Source of the DNA: Methylobacter sp. KS41
GTDB lineage: Bacteria; Pseudomonadota; Gammaproteobacteria; Methylococcales; Methylomonadaceae
Direction of reading: 5' to 3'
Assembly: GCA_002862125.1 (NCBI GenBank)
Contig: PHSP01000003.1
Span: 1,488,001-1,552,000 of the forward strand
DNA: 64,000 nucleotides
Shown here: positions 29,942-39,462 of the stretch, piece after piece
Layout: each line of letters starts with the position of its first letter
Position numbering within the stretch: the stretch's first letter is position 1
Translations under genes and position numbers: made by a program
The notes under the pieces: generated by a model
What the model saw: the letters and a program-made list of their open reading frames with translations, nothing else
Databases searched by the model: none
Told to the model about the DNA's origin: nothing

Positions 29942-30246
29942 ACGAAATCCCGATGGAGCTTGGCCTGTTGCTGTCTGTTGTGCTTTTTGTTCTGGGCTTA
30001 ATCGGAGTGCTGGTACGGCGTAATCTGATCATGATTCTGATGTCCCTGGAAGTCATGCTCAACGCAACCGGACTGGCTTTTATTGTAGCCGGTTCCCGTT
30101 GGGGTCAGGCGGATGGGCAAATCATGTTCCTGCTGATACTGACCCTCGCCGCGGCGGAAGTAGGTGTCGGCCTAGGACTCGCACTGCAGATTTTTCACCG
30201 TTTCCATACCCTGGACGCGGATTCAGTTAGCGAGATGAAAGGATAG
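29938..30246 (+). CDS. nuoK: NADH-quinone oxidoreductase subunit K
   Basis: The smallest membrane subunit, 102 residues and three helices, Mrp antiporter-related, with the functional glutamates in [17 protein letters not shown] and [14 protein letters not shown]. It overlaps nuoJ by four bases (ATGA). Confidence 0.96.
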   Translation: MNEIPMELGLLLSVVLFVLGLIGVLVRRNLIMILMSLEVMLNATGLAFIVAGSRWGQADGQIMFLLILTLAAAEVGVGLGLALQIFHRFHTLDADSVSEMKG

Positions 30247-30255
30247 GAGTTGAAA

Positions 30256-32091
30256 GTGATTGAATTGCTGGGGTGGGTTCCGCTGTTTCCGTTCCTGGGA
30301 TTTTTAATCCTGGTATTTGCCGGTGAACGGCTTTCAAAACCTATTATTCCTTGGGTGGGCGCCGGAAGTGTCGGTATTTCAGCATTATTGACGGCTTTGA
30401 TCGGAGCAGAATTTCTGCGTGGAACGATGGAGCCCTACCGGATGTTTTCGGGCTACTGGATGGCGCTAGACGACATGTCCGTACCTTTCGGCTTCTATCT
30501 TGATGCTTTGTCGATGACAATGCTGTTTGTCGTGAGCGGCGTCGGTTTTTTGATACATGTGTATTCCGCCGGATTCATGGAGTCCGATCCCGGCTACGCA
30601 CGTTTTTTCGCTTATATGAATCTGTTTGTATCGGCCATGCTGGTGCTGGTGCTGGCGGACAATCTGGTGCTGCTTTACCTGGGCTGGGAAGGTGTCGGAC
30701 TCGGCAGCTATCTGTTGATCGGCTTCTGGTATGAAGATCCGGACAACGGCCATGCCGCGCGGAAAGCGTTTGTGATGACCCGCATCGGCGATACATCAAT
30801 GGCTCTGGGTCTATTTTTACTGTTTACGCACTTGCATACCTTTGATATTCAGTTCTTAATGATCCGGGCCGGGAACGAATGGACGCCGGGCACTTGGCTG
30901 CCTGTTGTTTCGGCAGCTCTGTTGTTGGGCGGCGCGCTTGGAAAATCCGCGCAATTACCTTTGCAGACCTGGCTGCCCGACGCCATGGCCGGTCCTACGC
31001 CGGTCAGCGCGCTTATCCATGCCGCTACCATGGTTACCGCCGGAGTCTATCTGATTGCCCGCACCCATGACTTGTTCTTGCTCGCGCCATCGGTTCAATT
31101 TGCGGTCGGAATAATCGGGGCGATCACTTTATTGATAGCCGGATTTTCCGCTCTTGCTCAGACAGACATCAAACGCATACTGGCTTATTCAACCATCAGC
31201 CAGATCGGTTACATGTTTCTTGCATTAGGGGTCGGCGCATGGTCAGCGGCGATTTTTCATCTGCTGACTCATGCTTTTTTCAAAGCGCTATTGTTTCTCG
31301 CCGCAGGCGCGGTTATTTTCTGTTTTCACCACGAGCACAATATTTTCAAGATGGGCGGACTTCGTAAACCCATGCCCCTGACTTTCTGGAGCTTTATGAT
31401 TGGCTGCGCCGCTTTATCGGCGCTGCCGTTTACTTCCGGTTTTTATAGCAAGCACGAGATTTTGCTGGCTGCCTTTGAGGTCTCTCCTGTTCTATGGGCG
31501 GCAGGTTGCCTGGGCGCCTTGATTACCGGGATCTACAGCTTCCGTCTGGTATTTGTGGTTTTTTTCGGCACCCAATCCCAGTCCGTTGAAAAGGGAATTG
31601 GCTGGCGTATGGCCGCTCCGTTAGTGTTGCTTGGTATTCTGGCGTTATTTGGCGGCCTGTTACAGATTCCCATGGATTCAGTTTTTCCAGGGTCAGCCAA
31701 CACGGATACAGATCACGCCTTTAATCTTGTTTCGGCTTTAACCATTGCCGCGCCTTTTGCCGGCCTGTTGATTGCGGTTCTGTTCTATCTAAGCGGTACT
31801 TTTTCCGCTCAACGTCTTGCCAATTACGGCTGGGCCAGACTAGTCAGGCAGTTTTTTCTTAGCGGCTGTGGTTTCGATGCGATCTACGCCAATTTGCTGG
31901 TGCGGCCTTTTGTCAGCATCGCCAAACTGAATAAAAACGACGTGGTAGACCTTCTCTATCTCGGTATCGCATGGCTCAGCCGAGAGTTCCACCGTATAGC
32001 CCGCACCTCTCAGACCGGGCGGGTCCGCTGGTATGCCTCTTCCATGGCGTTAGGCGCCGTGTTCATCCTCGCGATAGGATTACTGTCATGA
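30256..32091 (+). CDS. nuoL: NADH-quinone oxidoreductase subunit L
   Basis: The distal antiporter-like proton-pumping subunit, 611 residues as in E. coli (613), with the long lateral helix at the C terminus. Conserved segments are NLVLLYLGWEGVGLGSYLLI with the key Glu, LPLQTWLPDAMAGPTPVSAL with HAATMV, and the lysine-bearing QTDIKRILAYSTISQIGYM. I choose the GTG at 30256 because AGGAG ends five bases upstream; the TTG at 30250 in the same frame overlaps that binding site. Confidence 0.93.
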   Translation: MIELLGWVPLFPFLGFLILVFAGERLSKPIIPWVGAGSVGISALLTALIGAEFLRGTMEPYRMFSGYWMALDDMSVPFGFYLDALSMTMLFVVSGVGFLIHVYSAGFMESDPGYARFFAYMNLFVSAMLVLVLADNLVLLYLGWEGVGLGSYLLIGFWYEDPDNGHAARKAFVMTRIGDTSMALGLFLLFTHLHTFDIQFLMIRAGNEWTPGTWLPVVSAALLLGGALGKSAQLPLQTWLPDAMAGPTPVSALIHAATMVTAGVYLIARTHDLFLLAPSVQFAVGIIGAITLLIAGFSALAQTDIKRILAYSTISQIGYMFLALGVGAWSAAIFHLLTHAFFKALLFLAAGAVIFCFHHEHNIFKMGGLRKPMPLTFWSFMIGCAALSALPFTSGFYSKHEILLAAFEVSPVLWAAGCLGALITGIYSFRLVFVVFFGTQSQSVEKGIGWRMAAPLVLLGILALFGGLLQIPMDSVFPGSANTDTDHAFNLVSALTIAAPFAGLLIAVLFYLSGTFSAQRLANYGWARLVRQFFLSGCGFDAIYANLLVRPFVSIAKLNKNDVVDLLYLGIAWLSREFHRIARTSQTGRVRWYASSMALGAVFILAIGLLS

Positions 32092-33584
32092 TACTGCCTG
32101 CACTGATTGCCGTGTTGATTGCGGGCGGATTTACGGCCTGGTTTTCAGAAAGTAAAAATCCGGATGCTCCACGCTGGGCGGCCGCCATTACCCTGATCAT
32201 CGAAGCGGTGCTCGTAGCCGGTCAATTTGTGGGAACAGAACATACTGACCCCATGTCCGCCAGTCTGTCGCCTGCCTGGATTGCCGGTTTTGAGCGGCCA
32301 TGGATTTCCCGGTTTGGCATTGGTTTTCACCTCGCAATGGATGGTGTCAGTCTGTTGTTGATAGCCTTGACGGTCTTACTCGGCTTCATGGCGGTCAGCA
32401 GTTCCTGGACAGAAATTAAAAGCCGTCAGGGTTTCTTTTTCTTTAATCTGTTGACGTGTCTGGCCGGTACTGTCGGCGTCTTTTTAGCGGTCGACCTGTT
32501 CCTGTTCTTTTTTTTCTGGGAATTGATGATAATCCCGATGTATTTTTTGATCAGTATCTGGGGTCACGAAAACCGGACTTATGCGGCGATAAAATTCGTC
32601 ATTTTCACGCAAGTGAGCAGTCTTCTGATGCTGGTGGCGATTGTCGCTTTAGTGCTGATCAGTCATGACCATGCGGGTGAATATACGTTCGACTATTTCA
32701 AATTGCTGAACACCAAGATTGACCCTGACGTCGCATTTTGGCTTATGCTGTGCTTTTTTACCGCATTTACCGTCAAGTTGCCGGCAGTGCCTTTTCATAC
32801 CTGGCTGCCGGACGCCCATACTCAGGCTCCAACCGGAGGCAGTGTTATTCTGGCTGGGGTTTTGCTTAAAACCGGAGCTTACGGTTTACTGCGCTTCGTC
32901 ATTCCATTGTTTCCTGAAGCGGCGCATCAGTTTGCTCCGGTAGCCATGACCATGGGTGCGGTAAGCGTGCTTTATGCAGCGGTGATGGCTTTCGCGCAGT
33001 CTGATCTTAAACGGCTGATTGCCTATACCAGTATCAGCCACATGGGCTTTATCCTGCTGGGGATATTTTCTTGGAATTTCCTCGCCATGCAAGGCGCGGT
33101 CATTACAATGCTGGCCCACGGCATTAGCGCCTCGGCGTTATTTATGATAGCCGGCGCTCTGCAGGAACGTCTGCATACACGGGAGATGGGAGTCATGGGA
33201 GGGCTTTGGCCCGCATTACCCCGGTTATCAGCTTTTGCACTTTTCTTTGCGCTGGCCTCGTTGGGGCTGCCCGGACTGGGGAATTTTATCGGCGAATTTC
33301 TGGTGTTGCTGGGAGCTTTTAAGGTGAGCGCTTTATTGACTTCCGTGGCCGCGCTGGTTCTTATTTTATCCCCGGTATATTCCCTGGTCATCATACAAAA
33401 AGCCTTTCATGGCCCCATGCAAAATCATTCTTCTTTATCCGATTTCAATCGGCATGAGTTGGCCTCAATGGGTTTGCTTGTGCTCACCACGCTTTGGCTG
33501 GGTCTAGGTCCCCAGGCAGTGTTGAACCTCTCGGCTCCGGCGTGTAAGCAAATAATGCAAGATTTTGTTGCGATGGAGCACTGA
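32088..33584 (+). CDS. nuoM: NADH-quinone oxidoreductase subunit M
   Basis: An antiporter-like proton-pumping subunit of 498 residues and about 14 helices. Diagnostic segments are FFFWELMIIPMYFLI with the functional Glu, LPAVPFHTWLPDAHTQAPTGGS, and QSDLKRLIAYTSISHMGF. The ATG at 32088 overlaps the nuoL stop by three bases. The frame is open 39 codons further into nuoL, but that part is a shadow of the nuoL C terminus. Confidence 0.95.
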   Translation: MILPALIAVLIAGGFTAWFSESKNPDAPRWAAAITLIIEAVLVAGQFVGTEHTDPMSASLSPAWIAGFERPWISRFGIGFHLAMDGVSLLLIALTVLLGFMAVSSSWTEIKSRQGFFFFNLLTCLAGTVGVFLAVDLFLFFFFWELMIIPMYFLISIWGHENRTYAAIKFVIFTQVSSLLMLVAIVALVLISHDHAGEYTFDYFKLLNTKIDPDVAFWLMLCFFTAFTVKLPAVPFHTWLPDAHTQAPTGGSVILAGVLLKTGAYGLLRFVIPLFPEAAHQFAPVAMTMGAVSVLYAAVMAFAQSDLKRLIAYTSISHMGFILLGIFSWNFLAMQGAVITMLAHGISASALFMIAGALQERLHTREMGVMGGLWPALPRLSAFALFFALASLGLPGLGNFIGEFLVLLGAFKVSALLTSVAALVLILSPVYSLVIIQKAFHGPMQNHSSLSDFNRHELASMGLLVLTTLWLGLGPQAVLNLSAPACKQIMQDFVAMEH

Positions 33585-35035
33585 TGAACGGTAACCAACT
33601 TATCGGCCTTGCGCCTATTATCACCCTGTCCACTGCTTCAATAGCGGTAATGCTCGGCATTGCCATTAAACGTAACTTTGTCCTAACCTGCAGCATTACT
33701 GCTTTTGGCATCATAATATCTCTGCTGGCAGTGGCCGTCGCCTGTCAAGAAAGCCCCATTCAGGCGACCTTACTGATCCGTATGGATAATTACGCTTTGT
33801 TTTTTATGGCCCTACTCCTGCTGGCGAGTCTTGCTGTGTTGGGATTTTGCTATGACTATTTCAAGAATTTTGAAGGCGACAACGAAGAACTCCTGCTGCT
33901 TTTGCTAACTGCGCTGCTTGGCGCTTTCGTGCTGGTCTCCAGCAGTCATTTCGCTAGCTTCTTCCTGGGTCTTGAAACGCTTAGCATCTCTCTGTTTGCG
34001 CTGATCAGTTATCCGCTCAATCAAACACGCCCCCTGGAGGCAGCGATCAAATATTTGATCTTGTCCGGTGTTTCTTCCGCATTTCTGCTCATGGGCATGG
34101 CGTTGATTTATGCGCAAAGCGGTGAACTCTATTTCAAGGATATTGGCAACTTTATCGCCAATCAGCCGGGTATGAATATCATGATGCTAAGCGGCGTCAT
34201 TCTCATCGTGGCCGGACTCGGTTTCAAACTTTCCCTGGCGCCTTTCCATTTATGGACGCCGGATGTCTATCAAGGCGCGCCTGCGCCTATAACGGCATTT
34301 ATCGCGACCGTTTCAAAAGGGGCTGTTTTCGTCGTGCTGCTGAGGTATTTTGTCAGTTCTCATAATTATGTTTACACGCCGTTAGTGACTGTCTTCAGCG
34401 TCATTGCCGTGCTATCCATTCTGGGAGGCAATCTGCTGGCTTTGCTGCAAAATAATGTCAAACGCCTGCTGGCCTATTCGTCCATCGCCCATATCGGCTA
34501 TCTGCTGGCCGCATTCATCGCCGCCGCAAGCATTGCTCCATCACTGGCGATAGAGTCCGTTACTTTTTATCTCCTCGCTTATTTCATTACCACGATCGGC
34601 GCATTCGGGGTCGTTTCGCTACTTTCAACACCCGAAACAGAAGCCGACGATATTTCATCTTATCGCGGATTGTTTTGGCGGCGGCCTTGGCTGGCGGCGG
34701 TTTTTACCCTGATGCTCCTTTCTCTGGCGGGTATTCCGCTGACAGCCGGTTTTATCGGCAAATTCTATATTTTTACAAGCGCTGCTGATAGCCGTTTATG
34801 GGGCCTGCTATTCGCTATTATCATTGGCAGCGGACTGGGGCTTTATTATTATTTGAGAATTATCGTTGTGATGTCGATGAGCGGCGAAGCAACGGTAATT
34901 AAATCAGTAAATCCAGATAAAGACCGCATTTCCAAGGCTACACTCGCCGTTTTAACAATACTGCTGGTTTGGTTTGGAATTTATCCCGGGTTTTTGATAA
35001 ATGTCATTCAGTCAGTCTCCCTTTCTCTGGGATGA
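33584..35035 (+). CDS. nuoN: NADH-quinone oxidoreductase subunit N
   Basis: The last subunit gene of the operon, 483 residues, third antiporter-like membrane subunit. It shows FFLGLETLSISLFALISY, LSLAPFHLWTPDVYQGAPAP and the lysine segment QNNVKRLLAYSSIAHIGYL. Its ATG shares one base with the nuoM stop (TGATG). Downstream only 77 bases remain before the oppositely oriented znuD gene; a weak stem around 35050-35065 is the only terminator candidate. Confidence 0.96.
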   Translation: MNGNQLIGLAPIITLSTASIAVMLGIAIKRNFVLTCSITAFGIIISLLAVAVACQESPIQATLLIRMDNYALFFMALLLLASLAVLGFCYDYFKNFEGDNEELLLLLLTALLGAFVLVSSSHFASFFLGLETLSISLFALISYPLNQTRPLEAAIKYLILSGVSSAFLLMGMALIYAQSGELYFKDIGNFIANQPGMNIMMLSGVILIVAGLGFKLSLAPFHLWTPDVYQGAPAPITAFIATVSKGAVFVVLLRYFVSSHNYVYTPLVTVFSVIAVLSILGGNLLALLQNNVKRLLAYSSIAHIGYLLAAFIAAASIAPSLAIESVTFYLLAYFITTIGAFGVVSLLSTPETEADDISSYRGLFWRRPWLAAVFTLMLLSLAGIPLTAGFIGKFYIFTSAADSRLWGLLFAIIIGSGLGLYYYLRIIVVMSMSGEATVIKSVNPDKDRISKATLAVLTILLVWFGIYPGFLINVIQSVSLSLG

Positions 35036-35112
35036 TTATTAACGGAAGCCGCTCTAAAAGAGTGTTGATTTAGTGACTGTGATTTGATTGTAACGGACCA
35101 GCGCAACAGCAG

Positions 35113-37212
35113 CTAATAACTAATCCGAATGCCTATCTCAGCTCCGCGTCCAGGTTCTGGCGAAAAATTGCGCAGATACGAGGTCGAGTTGCGGATATTT
35201 TCGTTGAGCAGGTTATTGGCCTTGGCGAACAGCATGACTTTGGCATCGTGGAAATCCTCAATCAGATACTGACCGCTGAGAGTCAGCAAATAATATCCTG
35301 CCGTTGCAGTATCATTGGCGCCTGGATCGTTCTGGGCTTGGGCTCGGGTAAAGCGCAGATTACCCGACCATTGTTGCTTGGTATAGTCCCATTGAAAGCC
35401 GAAGCGTAAAGGCGGCATGCGCGGCACGTTGCCGCCGTTGACGAATGTGCCCCTGGTGTAGTCACTAAACAAGGTGAGATCAACCGACCCGTAGTGATTT
35501 TCCATCACAGGAAAAATTAGCTTGCTTTCGTAGCCTCTGAAAATGGCATCTGCCTGATAACTCTGAACCACAGCTGTACAATTGGTGTCCTGCGGCGGAC
35601 AAGGGTCTGCGGCGCCCGTATCCGGGTTTTGCTGGACGAATTGACCGGTGCGTTGCTGGTAAATATAGTTGTTCGACCAGTTACTAAATAAATCCAGCTC
35701 GGCCTGCACCCACCCGGCTTTGAATTTATAGCCCAGATCCAGGTTGTAGGAGGTTTCCATCTGCAGGTTGGGGTCGCCTTCCTCAAAGCTGCGGGTCGCA
35801 TCGTGAAAGCCGTGGGACAGCAGTTCCTGAACCTGGGGGGCGCGCTGAGAGCGGGTGAAAGCCAAATTGAGGCTGTTGCGTTTATCGGCTTTCCACAAAC
35901 CCGAGGCAGAAGCGCTGATAGGAGTATAGTTATAGGATGAACTGATTGGTAAGTCATTTGGCGATTCATAGTTGGTGCTGGTTTGCGGATCAATAGAACT
36001 TTTTTCAACCCGCGCCCCCAGTTGATAAGTCACCGGCCCAGCATTAAATGACTCGAGGCCGAATATTCCGTAACTGCTGATTTGTGATTGCGGCACGATG
36101 GTTTGTGCGCCAGTAAAGTCGAAGGCGGCAAATTGACTCGATAGCGCTTGAAAACCGAGTGAGCCCCGAAATGGTCCGATAGGGTTGTGGGCGAGTTCCA
36201 TTCGGCCTTCGTAGGATTTATTGCTGAATGCCGTTCCGGGTTCACCGCCATCCAGTTCAGTGTGATAATAATCGATATAGCCAAGGCGCATGCGCAGCGA
36301 ATCGGCAAAACTGAAGGGTTTTTTCAATTCGCTCTTAAAATCGTACCGCGTTTGCTCCAGGTTGATACGGGTGTTGGGGCCGCCACTACCGTCCGGAGGA
36401 ACACCGTAATTGTTATGCAACTGATTGATGGCGATGCCGGCAAATCCCGGATCGCCCACCAATGAAACGCCCGCTGTCCCGTTGAAGGTCTGGGTATTGG
36501 TATTGGGAATCACCCCATGAGAGTTTTGAATAACATGCAGTGATGGATCGGTGGTTTCCGCGGCTTTTACATCAATGGCCTGACCGCCGATGCTCATATT
36601 ATTACTGTCGCGATATAATCCATCCAGATGAAAAGCAACATGCCCTGTCCCACCTTCGGCCTTCAGCCCTGTGCTGGTTTCGCTTGACACCGAGTTGTAG
36701 CTCTGCTCGAAAGCGCCGCCAAACGGCTTGGCCGGCATGAAACTAGGAACGCGGTTGTCGATAACATTAACCACGCCGCCCATCGCCCCGCTGCCATACA
36801 ACAGAGTAGCGGGCCCGCGCAGCACTTCAATGCTATCCACCATAAACGGTTCGATGCTGGTGGCATGATCCGGGCTCAACTGCGACACATCATTACTGCC
36901 GATGCCATTGGATAATACCCGGATTCTCGGCCCGCTTTGCCCCCGTATGACCGGTGTGCCGACGCCGGGACCGAACGTCTGACTGCTAAGCCCCTGCTCC
37001 TGTTCCAAGGTATCGCCGACAGTATGGCCCATTTTCATGACCAGTTCGTCACCCTCCAGTACGGTCACGGGGATTCCGATCTTAGAGAATTTTTGCTTTA
37101 AAGGCGTAGTGACAATCACCGGCTCCAGTTCAATGGCCGATTGCTCATCTGAATGAGCAGGCAAGGCAAAGGTTGAGGCGGATGCAGCCAGCAAAAATAG
37201 TTTTTTGTACAT
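35113..37212 (-). CDS. znuD: TonB-dependent zinc receptor, ZnuD-like
   Basis: A 699-residue outer-membrane receptor: signal peptide to about residue 21, TonB box-like ELEPVIVTTPL, a plug domain (to about 170) and a 22-strand barrel ending in aromatic Y. The plug sequence GIGSNDVSQLSPDHATSIEPFMVDSIEVLRGPATLLYGSG is close to Neisseria ZnuD, which imports zinc or haem. The reading of zinc is supported by the adjacent zur gene and by a Zur-box-like palindrome 29 bases upstream. One extracellular-loop region holds CPPQDTNC, a likely disulfide. Another metal or haem cannot be excluded. Confidence 0.85.
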   Translation of the reverse strand: MYKKLFLLAASASTFALPAHSDEQSAIELEPVIVTTPLKQKFSKIGIPVTVLEGDELVMKMGHTVGDTLEQEQGLSSQTFGPGVGTPVIRGQSGPRIRVLSNGIGSNDVSQLSPDHATSIEPFMVDSIEVLRGPATLLYGSGAMGGVVNVIDNRVPSFMPAKPFGGAFEQSYNSVSSETSTGLKAEGGTGHVAFHLDGLYRDSNNMSIGGQAIDVKAAETTDPSLHVIQNSHGVIPNTNTQTFNGTAGVSLVGDPGFAGIAINQLHNNYGVPPDGSGGPNTRINLEQTRYDFKSELKKPFSFADSLRMRLGYIDYYHTELDGGEPGTAFSNKSYEGRMELAHNPIGPFRGSLGFQALSSQFAAFDFTGAQTIVPQSQISSYGIFGLESFNAGPVTYQLGARVEKSSIDPQTSTNYESPNDLPISSSYNYTPISASASGLWKADKRNSLNLAFTRSQRAPQVQELLSHGFHDATRSFEEGDPNLQMETSYNLDLGYKFKAGWVQAELDLFSNWSNNYIYQQRTGQFVQQNPDTGAADPCPPQDTNCTAVVQSYQADAIFRGYESKLIFPVMENHYGSVDLTLFSDYTRGTFVNGGNVPRMPPLRFGFQWDYTKQQWSGNLRFTRAQAQNDPGANDTATAGYYLLTLSGQYLIEDFHDAKVMLFAKANNLLNENIRNSTSYLRNFSPEPGRGAEIGIRISY

Positions 37213-37586
37213 CTGCGTTCCAAATTAATTATTTTAATTTATGTTATAACATTACATTTGTAAATCAACAAACGATTACACTTCTTCAGTCTCGGCTCAT
37301 AAGCTAACTTTCAATCTGGAAATGAGCGTAATCGGTGCTGTACAGTGGCTCGCTGGAGCATGTTTTAATGATAACCCTATCATCCAGGATGTGGAGCCAT
37401 TGCCAGTCGCTTGGACATGATCTCCTACCGCGCCTATTGATTAGAAAAAAGCGCGTATTTTATTCATAGGTTTTTAAATGAATTAATTGAAAAATGTCAT
37501 CTATGAGTCTATTCCCAGCGGCATCGTGAATATTATAAGTAACATTATAATGACGCACTGGATGAGCCAAAATACCATCATCAGCT
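37213..37586. other. znuD-zur intergenic region
   Basis: 374 bases with no gene between znuD and the end of zur. It contains the Zur-box-like palindrome at 37241-37252 and, at 37531-37550, the direct repeat ATTATAA-GTAAC-ATTATAAT whose right half is also palindromic. The stretch in between shows nothing recognisable. Confidence 0.5.
37238..37256. promoter_or_regulatory. Candidate Zur operator in front of znuD
   Basis: The perfect 12-base palindrome ATGTTATAACAT (37241-37252) lies 29 bases before the znuD start. It resembles the TGTTATA-n-TATAACA form of Zur sites in related bacteria. Binding there would repress znuD when zinc is plentiful; this is inferred from family knowledge. Confidence 0.55.
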
Positions 37587-38093
37587 TTAATCGCCCATCG
37601 TCTCAGCACATTTTGAACATTTTCCCAAAATTTCAATGGCTTTGCTATGAACCTTGAAATCCGCCTGTTCGATTTCTCGTGACAACGCTTGCATCACTTT
37701 AGGAGCCGACCTTTCTTCCACTTCCTGACAGTCATTGCAGATCAGCAATAACAGTTCATGCTGATGCCACGAGCAATTGCAACCGACAAATGCATTGAGG
37801 CTCTCCACCCGATGAATCAGGCCCTGTTCGATCAAAAAATCCAGTGCGCGGTAAATCGTTGCGGGTTTTGCGGCATTTTGCTGAGGCCTGATACGATCCA
37901 GTAGATCATAAGCTTTGACGGCTTTGTGGCTATCCCAGATCAGTTCCAGAACTTGATGGCGAATGGGCGTTAATTGTACGCCGCGCACCTTACATAACTG
38001 CGCGGCAGTGCTTAATGCCTCACTGACACATTTTTGATGATCGTGTCCCGAAAAATGAGAAGGATTGTGGCTTAATTCGGCAGGAGTATTCAT
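37587..38093 (-). CDS. zur: Zinc uptake regulator Zur (Fur family)
   Basis: A 168-residue Fur-family repressor. The DNA-binding part (LTPIRHQVLELIWDSHKAVKAYDLLDRIRP then KPATIYRALDFLIEQGLIHRVESLNAFVGC) is markedly like E. coli Zur. The structural zinc ligands are CNDC and CSKC near the C terminus; a His-containing region (SWHQHE) fits the regulatory site. With zinc bound it should shut down zinc import genes such as the adjacent znuD. The start at 38093 gives the family length with a short His-rich leader. The znuABC transporter itself is not in the window. Confidence 0.9.
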   Translation of the reverse strand: MNTPAELSHNPSHFSGHDHQKCVSEALSTAAQLCKVRGVQLTPIRHQVLELIWDSHKAVKAYDLLDRIRPQQNAAKPATIYRALDFLIEQGLIHRVESLNAFVGCNCSWHQHELLLLICNDCQEVEERSAPKVMQALSREIEQADFKVHSKAIEILGKCSKCAETMGD

Positions 38094-38117
38094 TGTACAG
38101 AATGCTTATCAAAAGGT

Positions 38118-38136
38118 AACGTTATATTATAGCGCT
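38118..38136. promoter_or_regulatory. Candidate Zur operator in front of zur
   Basis: GTTATATTATAGC at 38121-38133 matches the palindromic GTTATAnTATAAC core with one mismatch, 28 bases before the zur start. It suggests autoregulation of zur. Confidence 0.5.
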
Positions 38137-38239
38137 TATTTTTCGATGTCAATGCTACTAATTTCACGCATGTTAGGAGCACATAAGCTGTCCGGTTTTC
38201 ATACTATACCCCGTAATTGGCAAAAAATCCAAGTAGTTC

Positions 38240-38249
38240 ACCTTAACCC
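38240..38249 (+). repeat. Target-site direct repeat, copy 1
   Basis: ACCTTAACCC directly to the left of the first ISAs1-family element. The same ten bases recur at 39453-39462 and 40663-40672. Length fits the 8-10 base duplication known for ISAs1 elements. Confidence 0.85.
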
Positions 38250-39452
38250 CAGGGCAATCGCACTTAAAAACACTTGAAAATAGAATTTAGATGAGGTAAT
38301 AAGTCTATCATTTTGATTCTAAATGATTGCAAAACCTACACCATCTATAATTCATCACTTTTCGAGTATTAAAGACCCGAGGGTAAACAGACAAAAGAAG
38401 CATCAGTTGCAAGATATTTTCTTTATCAGCATCTGCGCTGTGATTTGTGGAGCTGATAACTGGGTTGCTATTGAAGAATTTGGACGTGCAAAAGAGGAGT
38501 GGTTTACTGAAGTGCTTGGTTTAAAGCATGGCATACCCTCGCACGACACCTTTGGTGAAGTTTATGCCGCTATTGATACCGAACACTTTAGCAGCTGTTT
38601 TTCTCGCTGGATTGCTGACCTAGCCAAGCTAACCGAAGGCGAAGTGATTGCGATCGATGGCAAGTGCTTAAGGCGCAGCATAGACAAGGCTTCAAAAAAA
38701 GCCGCTATCTACATGGTCAGTGCCTGGGCGCAACAGAATAACCTGGTTTTAGGCCAAGTTAAAGTTGACGATAAATCGAATGAAATCACGGCTATTCCCA
38801 AGTTACTGTCACGGCTGGATATAGCGGGAGCAGTGATTACTATCGATGCGATGGGTTGCCAAAAGAAAATAGCCGAACAGATTAAACGACAAGGCGGCGA
38901 TTATGTGTTTAGCCTGAAAGGCAATCAGGGTAATCTGCATGACGATGTTAAAACATTTTTTACTTCGTCTTTATCCCAGCTGGTTACCGCTGTTAGCTAT
39001 GAAGGTGAGCATGGCCGAATCGAAACACGTTCGATTCGAGCAACCGCCGATATAGCCTGGTTACAAGAGCGGCATAATTGGGACAGTCTGCAAAGCATTA
39101 TCGCCGTCACTGCCAAAAGAGAAATCGGCGACAAAGTTACTGAGGAAACACGCTATTTTATCAGCAGCCTTAATGCGAATGATCCAAAGCGATTAGAGCG
39201 TGTGGTGCGAGCGCATTGGGCAATTGAAAACAATCTTCATTGGGTTCTTGATATTGCCTTTGATGAAGATAGCAATCGAGCTCGCAAGGGGCATAGCGCT
39301 GCGAACCTGGCGGTGATACGGCATATCGCTCTGAATCTGATCAAGACTGAAAAAACAGCTAAGGTCGGCGTCAAGATCAAACGATTAAAGGCCGGATGGG
39401 ACAACGATTATTTACTTCGTGTCATGGGGATAATTTAAGCGCGATTGCCCTG
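38250..39452 (+). mobile_element. ISAs1-family insertion sequence A, intact
   Basis: A 1203-base element with 19-base terminal inverted repeats: left CAGGGCAATCGCACTTAAA (38250-38268), right inverse CAGGGCAATCGCGCTTAAA (39434-39452), one mismatch. It encodes one transposase and is flanked by the 10-base repeat ACCTTAACCC on both sides. It lies about 150 bases upstream of zur. Confidence 0.9.
38323..39438 (+). CDS. ISAs1-family DDE transposase (element A)
   Basis: Full-length 371-residue transposase with an N-terminal DDE-associated domain (DPRVNRQKKHQLQDIFFISICAVICGA) and a DDE catalytic domain: first Asp in AIDGKCLRR, second in TIDAMGCQKKIAEQI with the downstream GGDYVFSLKGNQGNLH, and the Glu in HWAIENNLHWVLDIAFDEDSN. 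It looks functional. The stop falls just inside the right terminal repeat. It is only moderately similar to the transposase of the neighbouring element B. Confidence 0.93.
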   Translation: MIAKPTPSIIHHFSSIKDPRVNRQKKHQLQDIFFISICAVICGADNWVAIEEFGRAKEEWFTEVLGLKHGIPSHDTFGEVYAAIDTEHFSSCFSRWIADLAKLTEGEVIAIDGKCLRRSIDKASKKAAIYMVSAWAQQNNLVLGQVKVDDKSNEITAIPKLLSRLDIAGAVITIDAMGCQKKIAEQIKRQGGDYVFSLKGNQGNLHDDVKTFFTSSLSQLVTAVSYEGEHGRIETRSIRATADIAWLQERHNWDSLQSIIAVTAKREIGDKVTEETRYFISSLNANDPKRLERVVRAHWAIENNLHWVLDIAFDEDSNRARKGHSAANLAVIRHIALNLIKTEKTAKVGVKIKRLKAGWDNDYLLRVMGII

Positions 39453-39462
39453 ACCTTAACCC
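39453..39462 (+). repeat. Target-site direct repeat, copy 2 (shared)
   Basis: ACCTTAACCC, the only sequence between the right end of element A and the left end of element B; it serves as flanking repeat for both. Confidence 0.88.

Noticed and set aside
31971-32087. Longer N terminus for nuoM inside nuoL
   Set aside because: The added residues are a frame-shadow of the NuoL C terminus; the ATG at 32088 gives the normal subunit.
38220-38233. AAAAAATCCAA similar to the outer arm at 9466
   Set aside because: Single 10-11 base A-rich match; expected by chance.
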